Shown here one piece after another: positions 1-9,123 of a stretch of 28,866 nt of DNA (position 1 is its first letter; each line of letters opens with the position of its first letter). The notes under the pieces are model-generated. The model made no database searches. It saw only the letters and a program-made list of their open reading frames with translations, and was not told the origin of the DNA. Location: assembly GCA_002435865.1 (NCBI GenBank), contig DIWV01000008.1:1-28866 (forward strand). Direction: 5' to 3'. A program made the translations under genes and the position numbers. The DNA is from Cloacimonetes bacterium UBA6097 (lineage in GTDB: Bacteria; Cloacimonadota; Cloacimonadia; Cloacimonadales; Cloacimonadaceae).

Positions 1-32
1 GCTACCGTAATGCTACCGTATTGCAGTTAAGA
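1..32. repeat. Left-end repeat, inverted copy of right end
   Basis: The first bases contain two adjacent 11-base units, GCTACCGTAAT and GCTACCGTATT. Bases 7-32 match the reverse complement of bases 28841-28866 at 23 of 26 positions. The first 16 of these, GTAATGCTACCGTATT, are identical. The three mismatches show that the copies are diverged, so this is not simply one k-mer read twice. It could be a dispersed repeat at which assembly broke on both sides, or a true terminal inverted repeat. The housekeeping genes between the copies favour the first reading. Confidence 0.75.
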
Positions 33-96
33 TTGATTTAGGTAATAAGATGTATAGAATACAAGATAAATGTTATAATATCAGATAATTGAATGC

Positions 97-858
97 TTAA
101 ATTTTATGGCTGATTTCAGAAAGCCACTTTATCACTAACCCGGGCAAGATGTCCCCTGCTCTGCCCGGATAGAAGAAATCAAAATACTTCAGGTTATCAG
201 GTTTTTCCAGGTTTATTCCAACAGTTGTTGCTCCCTGATATTTTGCTGCCTGGACAAATCCGGCTGCAGGATAGACAACACCGCTGGTTCCAATGACGAT
301 AAAAACATCAGATCGCCTGAGCAATCTTTCGATTTCTTCAAGATGATAAGGTATCTCACCAAACCAGACAACATCAGGTCTTAACTTACCGTTGCATTTA
401 GGACAAGTTGGAATTGCGGGTGTTAAGTCTATATCCAGAATATTATGTTTACTGGAACACCTCACGCAAGAGCATTTATATAGACTGCCATGCATTTCAA
501 TCACATTTTTGCTGCCTGCAGCTTTGTGCAGGCCGTCAATATTTTGAGTAATCAAGTTGAAACCGGCTCCTAATTTTAATTCCAGGTCTACGAGAGCATA
601 ATGTCCCAAATTTGGTTTTGCTGATATTGCGTTTTGATATCGTTGTTTATAAAAATCCCAAACCAGAACCGGATTATCTTCAAATGCTTCCGGAGTGGCA
701 ACTTTTTCAACATCGTAATTTTCCCACAAACCATCTGAATCTCTGAATGTTTTAATGCCTGATTCCGCACTGATTCCTGCTCCGGTTAATACAGTAACTA
801 TAGTCATTGAATTAAATTTTAAATCTTCCATACTTCTGATTTCTTTTTTTATATTCAT
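97..858 (-). CDS. cobB: SIR2-family NAD-dependent protein deacylase (sirtuin)
   Basis: NAD-dependent removal of acyl groups from protein lysines in the cytoplasm. Numbered from the upstream in-frame ATG at 873, the visible motifs are the NAD-binding GAGISAESGI (31-40), TQNID (109-113), the catalytic histidine in EMHGS (His128), two zinc-binding CxxC pairs (136/139 and 157/160), and VVWFGE (168-173). Tyr75 and Arg78 form the YxxR signature that in SIRT5 and E. coli CobB recognises succinyl or malonyl groups, so desuccinylase activity is plausible. The ATG at 858 is preferred because GAGG lies 9 bases upstream of it; this removes five residues. ATGs at 831 and 807 are also in frame. The length is normal for bacterial class III sirtuins. 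The gene is divergent from lon. The family call is secure and the acyl specificity is inferred. Confidence 0.94.
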   Translation of the reverse strand: MNIKKEIRSMEDLKFNSMTIVTVLTGAGISAESGIKTFRDSDGLWENYDVEKVATPEAFEDNPVLVWDFYKQRYQNAISAKPNLGHYALVDLELKLGAGFNLITQNIDGLHKAAGSKNVIEMHGSLYKCSCVRCSSKHNILDIDLTPAIPTCPKCNGKLRPDVVWFGEIPYHLEEIERLLRRSDVFIVIGTSGVVYPAAGFVQAAKYQGATTVGINLEKPDNLKYFDFFYPGRAGDILPGLVIKWLSEISHKI

Positions 859-1122
859 CTGTGCAAACCTCATTCCAATTTAACAAATAGCTTCTGATTT
901 TAGATTTAAACCAAATACTGGTATAATCATAGCTTGACAACTGACCTGGAAACACTTATACTAGAATATATTGATTTCTTGATTTATTGAAAATTGTAAT
1001 TAGAATCTTTGAGACCTTTTTTTTCTTGTCAAATAAACTTGTTTTTGACATAAGGAAACTGAATTTGAAATTAAACGAAATAAAAGCAGTTTTTTGTACA
1101 TAGTATTTTCTGGAGATATTTA
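859..1122. promoter_or_regulatory. Divergent promoter region between the sirtuin gene and lon
   Basis: This AT-rich spacer must hold the promoters of both divergent genes. A TTGACA lies at 1045-1050, but no matching -10 box sits 17 bases later, so no promoter is assigned. No CIRCE-type heat-shock inverted repeat was seen. A Shine-Dalgarno GGAG at 1112-1115, seven bases before the lon ATG, fixes that start. Confidence 0.45.
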
Positions 1123-3444
1123 ATGGAAGAACAAAATAGCAGAATACCTAGAACTTTGCCCGTATTGCATTTGAGTAATATTGTGATGTTTCCCTTTTTA
1201 CTTATGCCTTTGGTGGTTTCTGATGAAGAATCCAAACTTGTCATTGATAATGCTTTATCAAATGATAAATCCATGGCTTTTTTCCTCGATAAAGACAAAA
1301 TCCGCTCATCAGATTTGGGATTACATCAGATGGGAACAGCTGTAACTATCCTGCGCATGCTGAGAAATCAGGATGGTTCAATCAGTCTTTTACTACAAGG
1401 CACCTCGCGTATCAAATTACAGAAAATTATACAACGTGAACCTTATATGATGGTTGATGTTGAATCTATTACCGAAAAAGCTGATGACAGTCCGGAAATA
1501 TTGGCTCTCAGAAAAATAGCTATCGAACTGCTGGACAAGATGTCCCAGGAAAGTAATTTATTGAACAAAGAAATGATAGCAGGTTTAAGCAATATAAAGC
1601 AAGCCGGCAGAGTAGCTGATATTATAGCAGGGAATACAGAGCTTTTGCTGGATGACAGGCAGGCTATTTTAGAAGCTATAGATTTGCAGAAGAGATTTAA
1701 TATCTTAAATAGCTGCCTGGCTGATTTAATCAAACAAATGCGTTTGGAAAATCAACTTAGGAGTAACATCCAGCTTGAAATGAGTGAAGACCAGAGAAAA
1801 TATTATCTCAGGGAGCAAATGGATGCAATCCGGAAAGAGCTTGGTGAAGTCGATGAAGTCAGCAAAGAAATAAAAAAATGGCATGACCTTATTGAAAAGA
1901 ATAACTTACCTGACTATGTAAAAGATGTTGCTTATGAGGAACTGGAAAGGCTTTCTTCAATGCAACCCGCAGCCAGTGAATATGGAGTTATCAGAAACTA
2001 CCTGGATTGGATAGTTAATCTTCCCTGGCAGACTTATAGTAAAGACCGTCTAGATTTAATTAAGATTGAAAAGATCTTAACGAATGACCATTATGGACTC
2101 CAAAAGCCGAAAGAAAGAGTTTTGGAATATATAGCCGTAAAAAAGCTGAAAGGACAACTAAAAGGACCAATTCTATGCTTTGTCGGACCTCCGGGAGTTG
2201 GAAAAACCTCAATTGGTAAGTCGGTTGCACGTTCTATGAACAGAAAGTTTATCCGTATGTCATTAGGCGGAATTCATGATGAAGCTGAAATTCGCGGACA
2301 CCGCAGAACTTACATAGGAGCCATGCCGGGTAAGATTATTATGGAAATTAAGCGGCAGGGTACTGCCAATCCGGTTTTTATGCTAGATGAAATTGATAAG
2401 CTTGGAAGGGATTTCCGGGGTGATCCTGCTTCTGCCCTATTAGAAGTGCTCGATCCTGAACAAAACAATACTTTTGTTGATAATTATCTTAATCTCCCCT
2501 TTAACTTATCTGAAGTTATGTTTATAACTACTGCTAATTCCCTGGACACTATTCCACCCGCATTACGGGACAGGATGGAAATAATTGAATTCACCAGTTA
2601 TGTGGAAAATGAAAAAATCGAAATTGCTAAGCATTTCCTTTTACCCAAAGAACTTGATGCCAATGGTCTTACAGGAAAAAACATCCGCTTCCAGAAGAGC
2701 TCTCTGGAAGAACTGTGCCGATATTATGTAAGAGAAGCCGGAGTAAGAAACCTGCAAAGAAGAATAGGCTCGATTTTAAGGAAAATAGCTAAAAAAGTAG
2801 CTTCAGGTGTGAATGAGAAATACATGATTACTGCTTCAAATGTAAAAGATTATCTCGGACCCAGAAAGTATAGCCTGGAATTAGCTAACAGAAAAGCAGA
2901 AATAGGAGTGGCTACCGGATTGGCATGGACACAATACGGCGGAGAAATTTTATTCTGCGAATCAATTCGGATGCCCGGAAAAGGTGCAATAATACTAACC
3001 GGACTTCTGGGTGAAGTTATGAAAGAATCTGCCAGAATTGCAGTAAGTTATCTAAAAGCAAATTATTCAAAATACAAAATTGATCCCAAAGATTTCGGTA
3101 AGTATGATATGCATGTGCATTTCCCTGCAGGAGCTGTTCCCAAGGACGGACCTTCAGCAGGAGTTACTTTAACTACTTCTTTGGCTTCATTGTTTATGAA
3201 TAAAAAGGTCAGACATGATATTGCTATGACAGGTGAGATTACTTTATTGGGTAAAGTTTTACCTATTGGTGGTTTAAAGGAAAAGCTGTTAGCTGCAAAA
3301 AGAGCGGGGATTAAACAGGTTATAGTACCTGCTGAAAATAAAGAATCAATATCTGAGATTGATGCAGCTATAACAGAAAGTATGAATATAGTATATGTTA
3401 GTGATGTATCTGAAATCCTGAAAATGGTCTTAATTACAAAATGA
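1123..3444 (+). CDS. lon: ATP-dependent Lon protease (LonA)
   Basis: Cytoplasmic AAA+ serine protease that degrades misfolded and regulatory proteins. Domains in order: the N-terminal LAN substrate-binding domain (about 10-205, starting LPVLHLSNIVMFPF), a helical linker (about 210-300), the AAA+ module with Walker A GPPGVGKT (355-362) and Walker B FMLDEID, and the C-terminal protease domain. The catalytic dyad is Ser678 in DGPSAG and Lys721 in GGLKEK. Their spacing of 43 residues equals Ser679/Lys722 of E. coli Lon. The length of 773 is normal. The ATG follows GGAG by 7 bases. The gene opens a same-strand run and ends 22 bases before the deacetylase gene. Identification is secure. Confidence 0.98.
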   Translation: MEEQNSRIPRTLPVLHLSNIVMFPFLLMPLVVSDEESKLVIDNALSNDKSMAFFLDKDKIRSSDLGLHQMGTAVTILRMLRNQDGSISLLLQGTSRIKLQKIIQREPYMMVDVESITEKADDSPEILALRKIAIELLDKMSQESNLLNKEMIAGLSNIKQAGRVADIIAGNTELLLDDRQAILEAIDLQKRFNILNSCLADLIKQMRLENQLRSNIQLEMSEDQRKYYLREQMDAIRKELGEVDEVSKEIKKWHDLIEKNNLPDYVKDVAYEELERLSSMQPAASEYGVIRNYLDWIVNLPWQTYSKDRLDLIKIEKILTNDHYGLQKPKERVLEYIAVKKLKGQLKGPILCFVGPPGVGKTSIGKSVARSMNRKFIRMSLGGIHDEAEIRGHRRTYIGAMPGKIIMEIKRQGTANPVFMLDEIDKLGRDFRGDPASALLEVLDPEQNNTFVDNYLNLPFNLSEVMFITTANSLDTIPPALRDRMEIIEFTSYVENEKIEIAKHFLLPKELDANGLTGKNIRFQKSSLEELCRYYVREAGVRNLQRRIGSILRKIAKKVASGVNEKYMITASNVKDYLGPRKYSLELANRKAEIGVATGLAWTQYGGEILFCESIRMPGKGAIILTGLLGEVMKESARIAVSYLKANYSKYKIDPKDFGKYDMHVHFPAGAVPKDGPSAGVTLTTSLASLFMNKKVRHDIAMTGEITLLGKVLPIGGLKEKLLAAKRAGIKQVIVPAENKESISEIDAAITESMNIVYVSDVSEILKMVLITK

Positions 3445-3466
3445 ATAACTTCTGTATTGATTAACC

Positions 3467-4912
3467 ATGGAAAAGTATCCAAATTTAAATATCCTGATTA
3501 ACGTCCCTCCGCAATATCTGCCTAAAGCAGAGTTCGTACTCAGGACTTATTGCTATATTCTAAGGTTAAATCCCAAGTTTTACTATGGAAAGCATAGTGA
3601 TGGAATTCACCTTTATTATGGGGAATATAATAACAAAAATTATCCTCTTCGGATTTATTTTAATCCTGAAACAGCTGAGTTCTTTGAAAAGACAGAATTT
3701 TATCCTTTGGAAAGGGTTAATTTTTGTAAATACAATGCTGAATACATCCCGTTTTTATTTTCACAAAATGGTGATATCTTTTCTTTTTCTAATGACTTCT
3801 GCGCAATCAGAAAGGATATAATTGCCAGCGGTTTCTATTTTTTAACCTGTTGGCATGAGTATATTTTAAATATTAAAGGAGTCCCCAGGGGAAGAGTCGA
3901 TTTCAGGGAATCATTGCAATACAGATGGGACTTCACAGAAATCCCGGTTGTAGATGTATATTGCCAGATGCTATTCAGGGTAATCTATCTGATGTTACCT
4001 GAGTTCATCAGAGATATCCGCTGGAATGGAACCAACGCATTCACAATGAGCTTATCCCATGATATAGATTATTGGAATTATTGGACCCCTCAATTTATTT
4101 TAAATACATATCAACATAATCTCACAACTATTTATAAAAGACCTTTTGCCGCAATATTTAAAATGATTGGGCATACTATAACAAAGTCTTTATGGAATAA
4201 TCCCTGGAAAAAAATCCGGCACATTATCAGAAAGGAAGAGTCCATTAATGTTGAATCGACATGGTTTCTCCTGGCGAAGAGTGACTTTGAGGATACACGT
4301 CAAAATTACCTGACAAATGCTGAACACAGGGAAAATATCCTTCATCTGCTTCGCCAAAAAGACGTTGGATTGCATGGAAGTCCGGAAGCAGCCTTTGATT
4401 TGAATACTTTAAAAAAAGAAATTGATGCCCTGAAAGAACTTGGCTTTAATCCAAATGGATTCAGAACGCATTACTTGCACTTTGATTACCAGCAGAGCTT
4501 TTCAATATTAGAACAGGCTGAAATTGCTTATGACAGCACTTTGGGTTATTGGGAGCATATTGGTTATCGGGCTGGAATTTCTTTTCCTTTTTATCCATTT
4601 AATTTAAAAGAAAACAGACCATTCAGGGTTCTGGAAATCCCCTTAATTGTAATGGACACTACTTTATTATCTCATAAAGCTATGAATATCAATTTTGTTT
4701 CTGCATTTTACAGATTGTCAAGAATGATAGCCAGGGCAGCAAAATACCAGTCTCATGTTTCTCTTCTCTGGCATAATACAACTTATGACATTGTCGATTA
4801 TCCTTTCTGGGGAAACTTATATTGGCGAATGATAAAAAGAGCAAAGAAGAAAAATGGCTGGATTACCTCTCTCAATAACATTTATAATGAATGGGTAAAC
4901 ATCAGTTACTAG
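3467..4912 (+). CDS. DUF7033-like polysaccharide deacetylase
   Basis: Two-part protein. Residues 1 to about 165 look like the DUF7033 region that precedes many Bacteroidetes-type deacetylases. Residues about 190-480 resemble the NodB-homology metal-dependent carbohydrate de-N-acetylase fold. Visible motifs are SHDID (197-201, probable metal Asp), GLHGS (301-305, probable metal His), GFRTHYLHFD (331-340), DSTLGY (356-361) with YRAG (367-370), and a late LLWHN. There is no signal peptide or clear membrane segment, so a cytoplasmic or membrane-face role in modifying sugar-lipid or polysaccharide precursors is likely. The substrate cannot be read from the sequence. The Shine-Dalgarno is weak and the gene starts 22 bases after lon, suggesting coupling. 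Its stop is immediately followed by plsC, which fits an envelope-lipid or glycan theme. Confidence 0.8.
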   Translation: MEKYPNLNILINVPPQYLPKAEFVLRTYCYILRLNPKFYYGKHSDGIHLYYGEYNNKNYPLRIYFNPETAEFFEKTEFYPLERVNFCKYNAEYIPFLFSQNGDIFSFSNDFCAIRKDIIASGFYFLTCWHEYILNIKGVPRGRVDFRESLQYRWDFTEIPVVDVYCQMLFRVIYLMLPEFIRDIRWNGTNAFTMSLSHDIDYWNYWTPQFILNTYQHNLTTIYKRPFAAIFKMIGHTITKSLWNNPWKKIRHIIRKEESINVESTWFLLAKSDFEDTRQNYLTNAEHRENILHLLRQKDVGLHGSPEAAFDLNTLKKEIDALKELGFNPNGFRTHYLHFDYQQSFSILEQAEIAYDSTLGYWEHIGYRAGISFPFYPFNLKENRPFRVLEIPLIVMDTTLLSHKAMNINFVSAFYRLSRMIARAAKYQSHVSLLWHNTTYDIVDYPFWGNLYWRMIKRAKKKNGWITSLNNIYNEWVNISY

Positions 4913-4918
4913 GTGCTT

Positions 4919-5641
4919 ATGCTTTTTACTTATATTTGGGGTGTAGGATTCATATTCGGGTTGTTGCTTATTGCACCTTTTTTGTGGATGTATTATGCAA
5001 TAAAATTCCTCTTGGGAAATCGCATAGCAAATGGATATTCCCAAACATTTACCAGAGTATGGGGAAGATTAGTCGTTCTTACAACAGGCTCTAAAGTTAA
5101 GGTAATAGGATTGGAAAACATAGCAAAAGCAGAAAGAACTTGTTTTATCAGTAACCATCAGAGCCTCTTTGACATACCTTTATTACTAGGTTGGTTGGAT
5201 AGGCAAACCGGATTCATTGCCAAAAAAGAACTAAAAAAAATACCAATTCTGAGTGGCTGGATTACAGCCATTCATTCTGCTTTTATAGATAGAAGCAATT
5301 CCCGTTCAGCAATTGAATCTATTAAATTTGGAGTTGAGGCAATAAAATCAGGCTATGCATTAGCTATTTTTCCGGAAGGTACCAGGAGCAAAGATGGTCA
5401 TATTGCTGATTTCAAAGCCGGTAGTCTTAAGCTGGCTACAAATTCAAATGCAGTCATTCAACCTGTAACCATAATTGGTACACGCAACATATATGAAGCA
5501 CAAAAACGGATTAGAAAATCAGATTTAACCTTAATAATTCATAAGCCTATATATCCAAATGATGATATCTATAAGGATAAATCTATGCTATTGCATAATC
5601 TGAAACTAACAATAAGCATGAATGATATTAACTTATTATAA
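4919..5641 (+). CDS. plsC: 1-acyl-sn-glycerol-3-phosphate acyltransferase (PlsC family)
   Basis: Transfers a fatty acyl chain to lysophosphatidate to make phosphatidate, at the inner membrane. A hydrophobic N-terminal anchor (about 5-32) precedes the LPLAT domain. The catalytic HX4D is His80-Asp85 in NHQSLFD, and the phosphate-binding motif is FPEGTRS (151-157). The start is ambiguous: a GTG at 4913 abuts the upstream stop codon, while the ATG at 4919 has AGG five bases before it. The ATG is preferred. Length of about 240 is normal. The position between a deacetylase and a sensor kinase suggests one transcript. Other LPLAT members acylate other lysolipids, so PlsC is the family call rather than a proven substrate. 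Confidence 0.9.
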   Translation: MLFTYIWGVGFIFGLLLIAPFLWMYYAIKFLLGNRIANGYSQTFTRVWGRLVVLTTGSKVKVIGLENIAKAERTCFISNHQSLFDIPLLLGWLDRQTGFIAKKELKKIPILSGWITAIHSAFIDRSNSRSAIESIKFGVEAIKSGYALAIFPEGTRSKDGHIADFKAGSLKLATNSNAVIQPVTIIGTRNIYEAQKRIRKSDLTLIIHKPIYPNDDIYKDKSMLLHNLKLTISMNDINLL

Positions 5642-5662
5642 GAAATAAACTGGAATGAAAGT

Positions 5663-8600
5663 ATGTTAAAAGAAAAAAGAACCCAGCATATAACACTTGC
5701 AAAAATCATACAATATACATTATTAACATTAGTGGGTGTAATTCTAATCACTGTTTCAATATTATCTAACAATGTTCATTGGAATATTATTTTATCGTAC
5801 ATGGTTTTAGCTTATATAACCTGGTTTTGTTTGTTTTATTATCCATTCGGCACTTATGTAAGTTTAGGTTATTTTTTATTTGAGTTAATAGGATCATCAA
5901 TAAAGCATGGTGTTCTTCCACCACCGGACTATACAAAATCAGTGGTTTATTTAGCTTTTGCTATTATTGCCAGTATTATTTCACATCATTTTGTTCATAA
6001 AACCCGACGCTTGCATAAAGATATAGTTGATATAAAATATAAAGAACAATTCATTCGAGAAAACCAAAAGAACTATTTAAGATTATTTAACCATCTGGAT
6101 GAGATTATCTGGCTGCTGGATTTGAACTTTAATATTCTCCAGGTTAACGAAACTGTTAAAAATTTCCTGGGCTACAAGTTTCCGGCTTTGCAGGGAAAGT
6201 CATTTTTTGATTTTTATGACTATCCCGATTCAAAAGAACTGAAAATGAAACTACTTAACACGTTGGATAAAAACATCTATGTCAGGACTCCGTTGATCAA
6301 ATCTGACAAAACTTTGCTACCCGCAGAAACAAGAATCAGAAAATCAATTTGGAACGAGACAGAGATCTATTTTGCAGTATCTCATGATATAACAGAACGT
6401 GTAACAGAAGAGGAAAAACGTTTAAAAACTGAGGCGAAATTTATAAAAGTATTTGATTCAACTCCAGCTATGATGTCAATTGCCACCGTTAAAGAAGGTC
6501 AATATCTTGAAGTTAACAAGAGTTTTTTGACTTCTTTGGGATATTCTAAAGAAGAAGTGTTAGGGAAATCTACTGATAATATTATACTATTTGAAGATAA
6601 AAAGATAAGAGATAATTATCTCAAACAGTTATTAACAACAGGAGGTTTGGAGAGTATAGAAATCAATGTCATAAGTAAAGCAGGAAAGAAATTACGAGTT
6701 TCTTTTATTGCAGAAAAAATTGATTTCGCTGGAGAACCTTGCATCCTTACTGTTATGGTAAATCTGTCGGATATTATAACTCTTAATGATAAATTAACCT
6801 TGCAAACTCAAATGCTATATGGCATGTCTATAGCAGAAAACATTTTGCTTACAGAACCTGAATTTGAGAAAGCAATTTACCATGCTTTACCGGTCGTGGG
6901 AAGATCTTTGGATATTGATTTAGTTGTAGTTCTCGAATATTCTAAAGGATTATCGAAATCAAAGAAACAATTCCAAATGAACTGGAAGTGGTTGAATGAT
7001 GAAATGGATGATGTTTATGATATCAGCTATTTCCTCAATCAGACAGACAACGAAATAATCAATGATTGGAATGTATCACTTAAAAGCGGGAAAACAATTT
7101 CAGCCAACATATTTTTATCCTCCCCTGCTGAAATCCAATTACTCCAATCAATGGGTATAAAATCGGTACTTTTTGTTCCTTTGTTCGTTGAAACTGATTT
7201 TTGGGGAGCTTTAGGATTATTAGATTATAAAATGGATCGTAAATGGGATAAAGGCGACGAAGTTACTTTGTTGCCTCTTGGAGCAGCTATTGGAGGTGTA
7301 ATTGCAAGGAACAGAACTCTGGATGCTTTACGCCTGGCTAAAGATTCTGCGGATAATGCTAATCGCGCTAAATCTAATTTTTTAGCAACAATGAGTCATG
7401 AAATCCGTACTCCCTTAAACGGAGTTATCGGTATGTCTAACCTTTTACAGCAGACTAAGCTTAATTCTGAACAATCAGATTATGCCAATGCTATTAGAGT
7501 AAACAGTGAAGCTTTATTGGATCTAATCAGTGACATTCTTGATTTTTCAAAAATTGAAAGCGGTAAATTTGATTTAGAGAACCAACCTTATAACATCATA
7601 TCTTGCGTAGAAGATGTTCTTGATCTTATGGCCGTAAAAGCATCTGAAAAGAATCTTGAATTATTGTACAGTATCTCTCAGAAAATTCGTTGGGAGATTA
7701 TGGGAGATAGTCTGCGCCTTAGGCAAATTCTGCTGAATTTGATTGGCAACGCCGTTAAATTCACTCCTGCAGGACATATTAATCTCAAAATCGAGGTTGA
7801 GGATTTAAATCCAGATGATGTAAAGATAGTATTCAGCATTCAGGATACAGGTATAGGCATGTCGGACAAAGTATTGAAAAACATGTTTCAACCATTTTCT
7901 CAGGCAGATTCTAGTACATCCAGAAAATATGGCGGTACTGGATTAGGTTTAGCTATATCTCAGCGATTGGTGAAATTAATGAATGGTGATATCTGGGTAG
8001 AAAGTGAATTAGGAAAAGGTACTACTTTCTTTTTCTCGATAAGAACAAATTTTATCCAATCAAATCCCATAATTCTACCTAACGAGATTGAAATTGATAT
8101 TCCAAATGATAATTTAATCTTTGTTTGCATTTCAAATACTTTGCTCAGGCAAAACATTTGCGATTTTCTAACCTCAATAAATGTAAAGATGAAAGTTATT
8201 GACGATGCTGATACTTTTGCTGACGAAATTGGCTCTTATCCGACATTTTCCACCGGCATCACTGATATTGTGGATGTTGCAGGAGATGTAAATCAATACA
8301 TAGAAAAAATAAGGAGTCATACACCATACCAAAATTTACCTCTTGTATTATTAAGAACAATCGGATTAAAAAACCTTGCAAATGAAGAATATTATAACTC
8401 GTTAAATTATTTCATCACAAAACCCATAAAATTCAGTTTATTGGCGAATACCATGCATCAGGTCTTTAATAAAATATATGACAAAACAGTAGTTTCAGGT
8501 GTTACAAAACTAAGTAAGTCTTTCGCAAAAGAACATCCCTTACGTATTCTGATAGTTGATGATAACACTATAAATCAGAAGCTCATGCTTAATATTTTAA

Positions 8601-8893
8601 ATAAGCTCGGATATAAAGCTGATGTTGCTGAAAACGGGCTTGAAGCATTGAATATTGTTAAAAACAATAAGCATGATTTTGTGTTTATGGACATAGCCAT
8701 GCCTGAAATGGATGGTTTTGAAGCAACACGGGGGATCAGACACGCTAAAGCTGTTTCACCACAACCTACAATAGTTGCAATGACTGCTCATGCTATGCAG
8801 GGTGATAAAGAAAAATGCATTGAAGCTGGAATGGATGATTATGTCAGTAAACCAGTACGTTTTGAAGATGTCTTGAGAGTACTGCAAAGCTAG
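5663..8893 (+). CDS. Membrane hybrid histidine kinase (PAS-PAS-GAF-HisKA-HATPase-REC-REC)
   Basis: Large two-component sensor. Hydrophobic segments at about 15-35, 40-63, 65-79 and 94-112 anchor it in the inner membrane. Two PAS domains follow (about 135-250 and 260-370), then a GAF-like domain (about 385-550). The HisKA box holds phosphoacceptor His579 in MSHEIRTPLNG. The HATPase shows the N box (LLNLIGNAVKFTP), DTGIGM (728-733) and GGTGLGLA. Residues about 815-935 look like a degenerate receiver: the phosphoacceptor region is not canonical, although the KP pair (920-921) is kept. The final receiver is intact, with DD at 966-967, phosphoacceptor Asp1010 in FMDIAMP and Lys1063. No DNA-binding output domain is present, so the signal probably passes through phosphotransfer to another protein. 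The ATG follows GGA by 8 bases. The ligand is unknown. Confidence 0.93.
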   Translation: MLKEKRTQHITLAKIIQYTLLTLVGVILITVSILSNNVHWNIILSYMVLAYITWFCLFYYPFGTYVSLGYFLFELIGSSIKHGVLPPPDYTKSVVYLAFAIIASIISHHFVHKTRRLHKDIVDIKYKEQFIRENQKNYLRLFNHLDEIIWLLDLNFNILQVNETVKNFLGYKFPALQGKSFFDFYDYPDSKELKMKLLNTLDKNIYVRTPLIKSDKTLLPAETRIRKSIWNETEIYFAVSHDITERVTEEEKRLKTEAKFIKVFDSTPAMMSIATVKEGQYLEVNKSFLTSLGYSKEEVLGKSTDNIILFEDKKIRDNYLKQLLTTGGLESIEINVISKAGKKLRVSFIAEKIDFAGEPCILTVMVNLSDIITLNDKLTLQTQMLYGMSIAENILLTEPEFEKAIYHALPVVGRSLDIDLVVVLEYSKGLSKSKKQFQMNWKWLNDEMDDVYDISYFLNQTDNEIINDWNVSLKSGKTISANIFLSSPAEIQLLQSMGIKSVLFVPLFVETDFWGALGLLDYKMDRKWDKGDEVTLLPLGAAIGGVIARNRTLDALRLAKDSADNANRAKSNFLATMSHEIRTPLNGVIGMSNLLQQTKLNSEQSDYANAIRVNSEALLDLISDILDFSKIESGKFDLENQPYNIISCVEDVLDLMAVKASEKNLELLYSISQKIRWEIMGDSLRLRQILLNLIGNAVKFTPAGHINLKIEVEDLNPDDVKIVFSIQDTGIGMSDKVLKNMFQPFSQADSSTSRKYGGTGLGLAISQRLVKLMNGDIWVESELGKGTTFFFSIRTNFIQSNPIILPNEIEIDIPNDNLIFVCISNTLLRQNICDFLTSINVKMKVIDDADTFADEIGSYPTFSTGITDIVDVAGDVNQYIEKIRSHTPYQNLPLVLLRTIGLKNLANEEYYNSLNYFITKPIKFSLLANTMHQVFNKIYDKTVVSGVTKLSKSFAKEHPLRILIVDDNTINQKLMLNILNKLGYKADVAENGLEALNIVKNNKHDFVFMDIAMPEMDGFEATRGIRHAKAVSPQPTIVAMTAHAMQGDKEKCIEAGMDDYVSKPVRFEDVLRVLQS

Positions 8894-8911
8894 TACAGCT
8901 AATGCTTTTTT
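8884..8911 (+). terminator. Possible weak terminator after the sensor kinase
   Basis: GCA and AGCT pair with AGCT and TGC across a small asymmetric bulge, with loop AGTAC, and are followed by six Ts at 8906-8911. The hairpin overlaps the kinase stop codon. The stem is short and imperfect. The remaining spacer to the lpxA 3' end (8912-9123) shows nothing else recognisable. Confidence 0.35.
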
Positions 8912-9123
8912 ATTGGATTCACTAATTATAAGATTATTCAAATCTTGTTTGCTATCTTTTTTTGCCTGGGATTAATACCTTTAGTATAGCATAACCTTAT
9001 TCTCCCTAATAGACAAGAAAATATTGCTGATAGACCAAAAAGAAATATACCTTGTGATTAGTATTATTGGTTTATTAGCACTGATTTGCATTGTGCTGCA
9101 GATTGAAACAGATTAAAATAGTT

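Noticed and set aside
1045..1073. TTGACA box as a lon promoter
   Set aside because: The bases 17 positions downstream (AAATTA) match the -10 consensus poorly.
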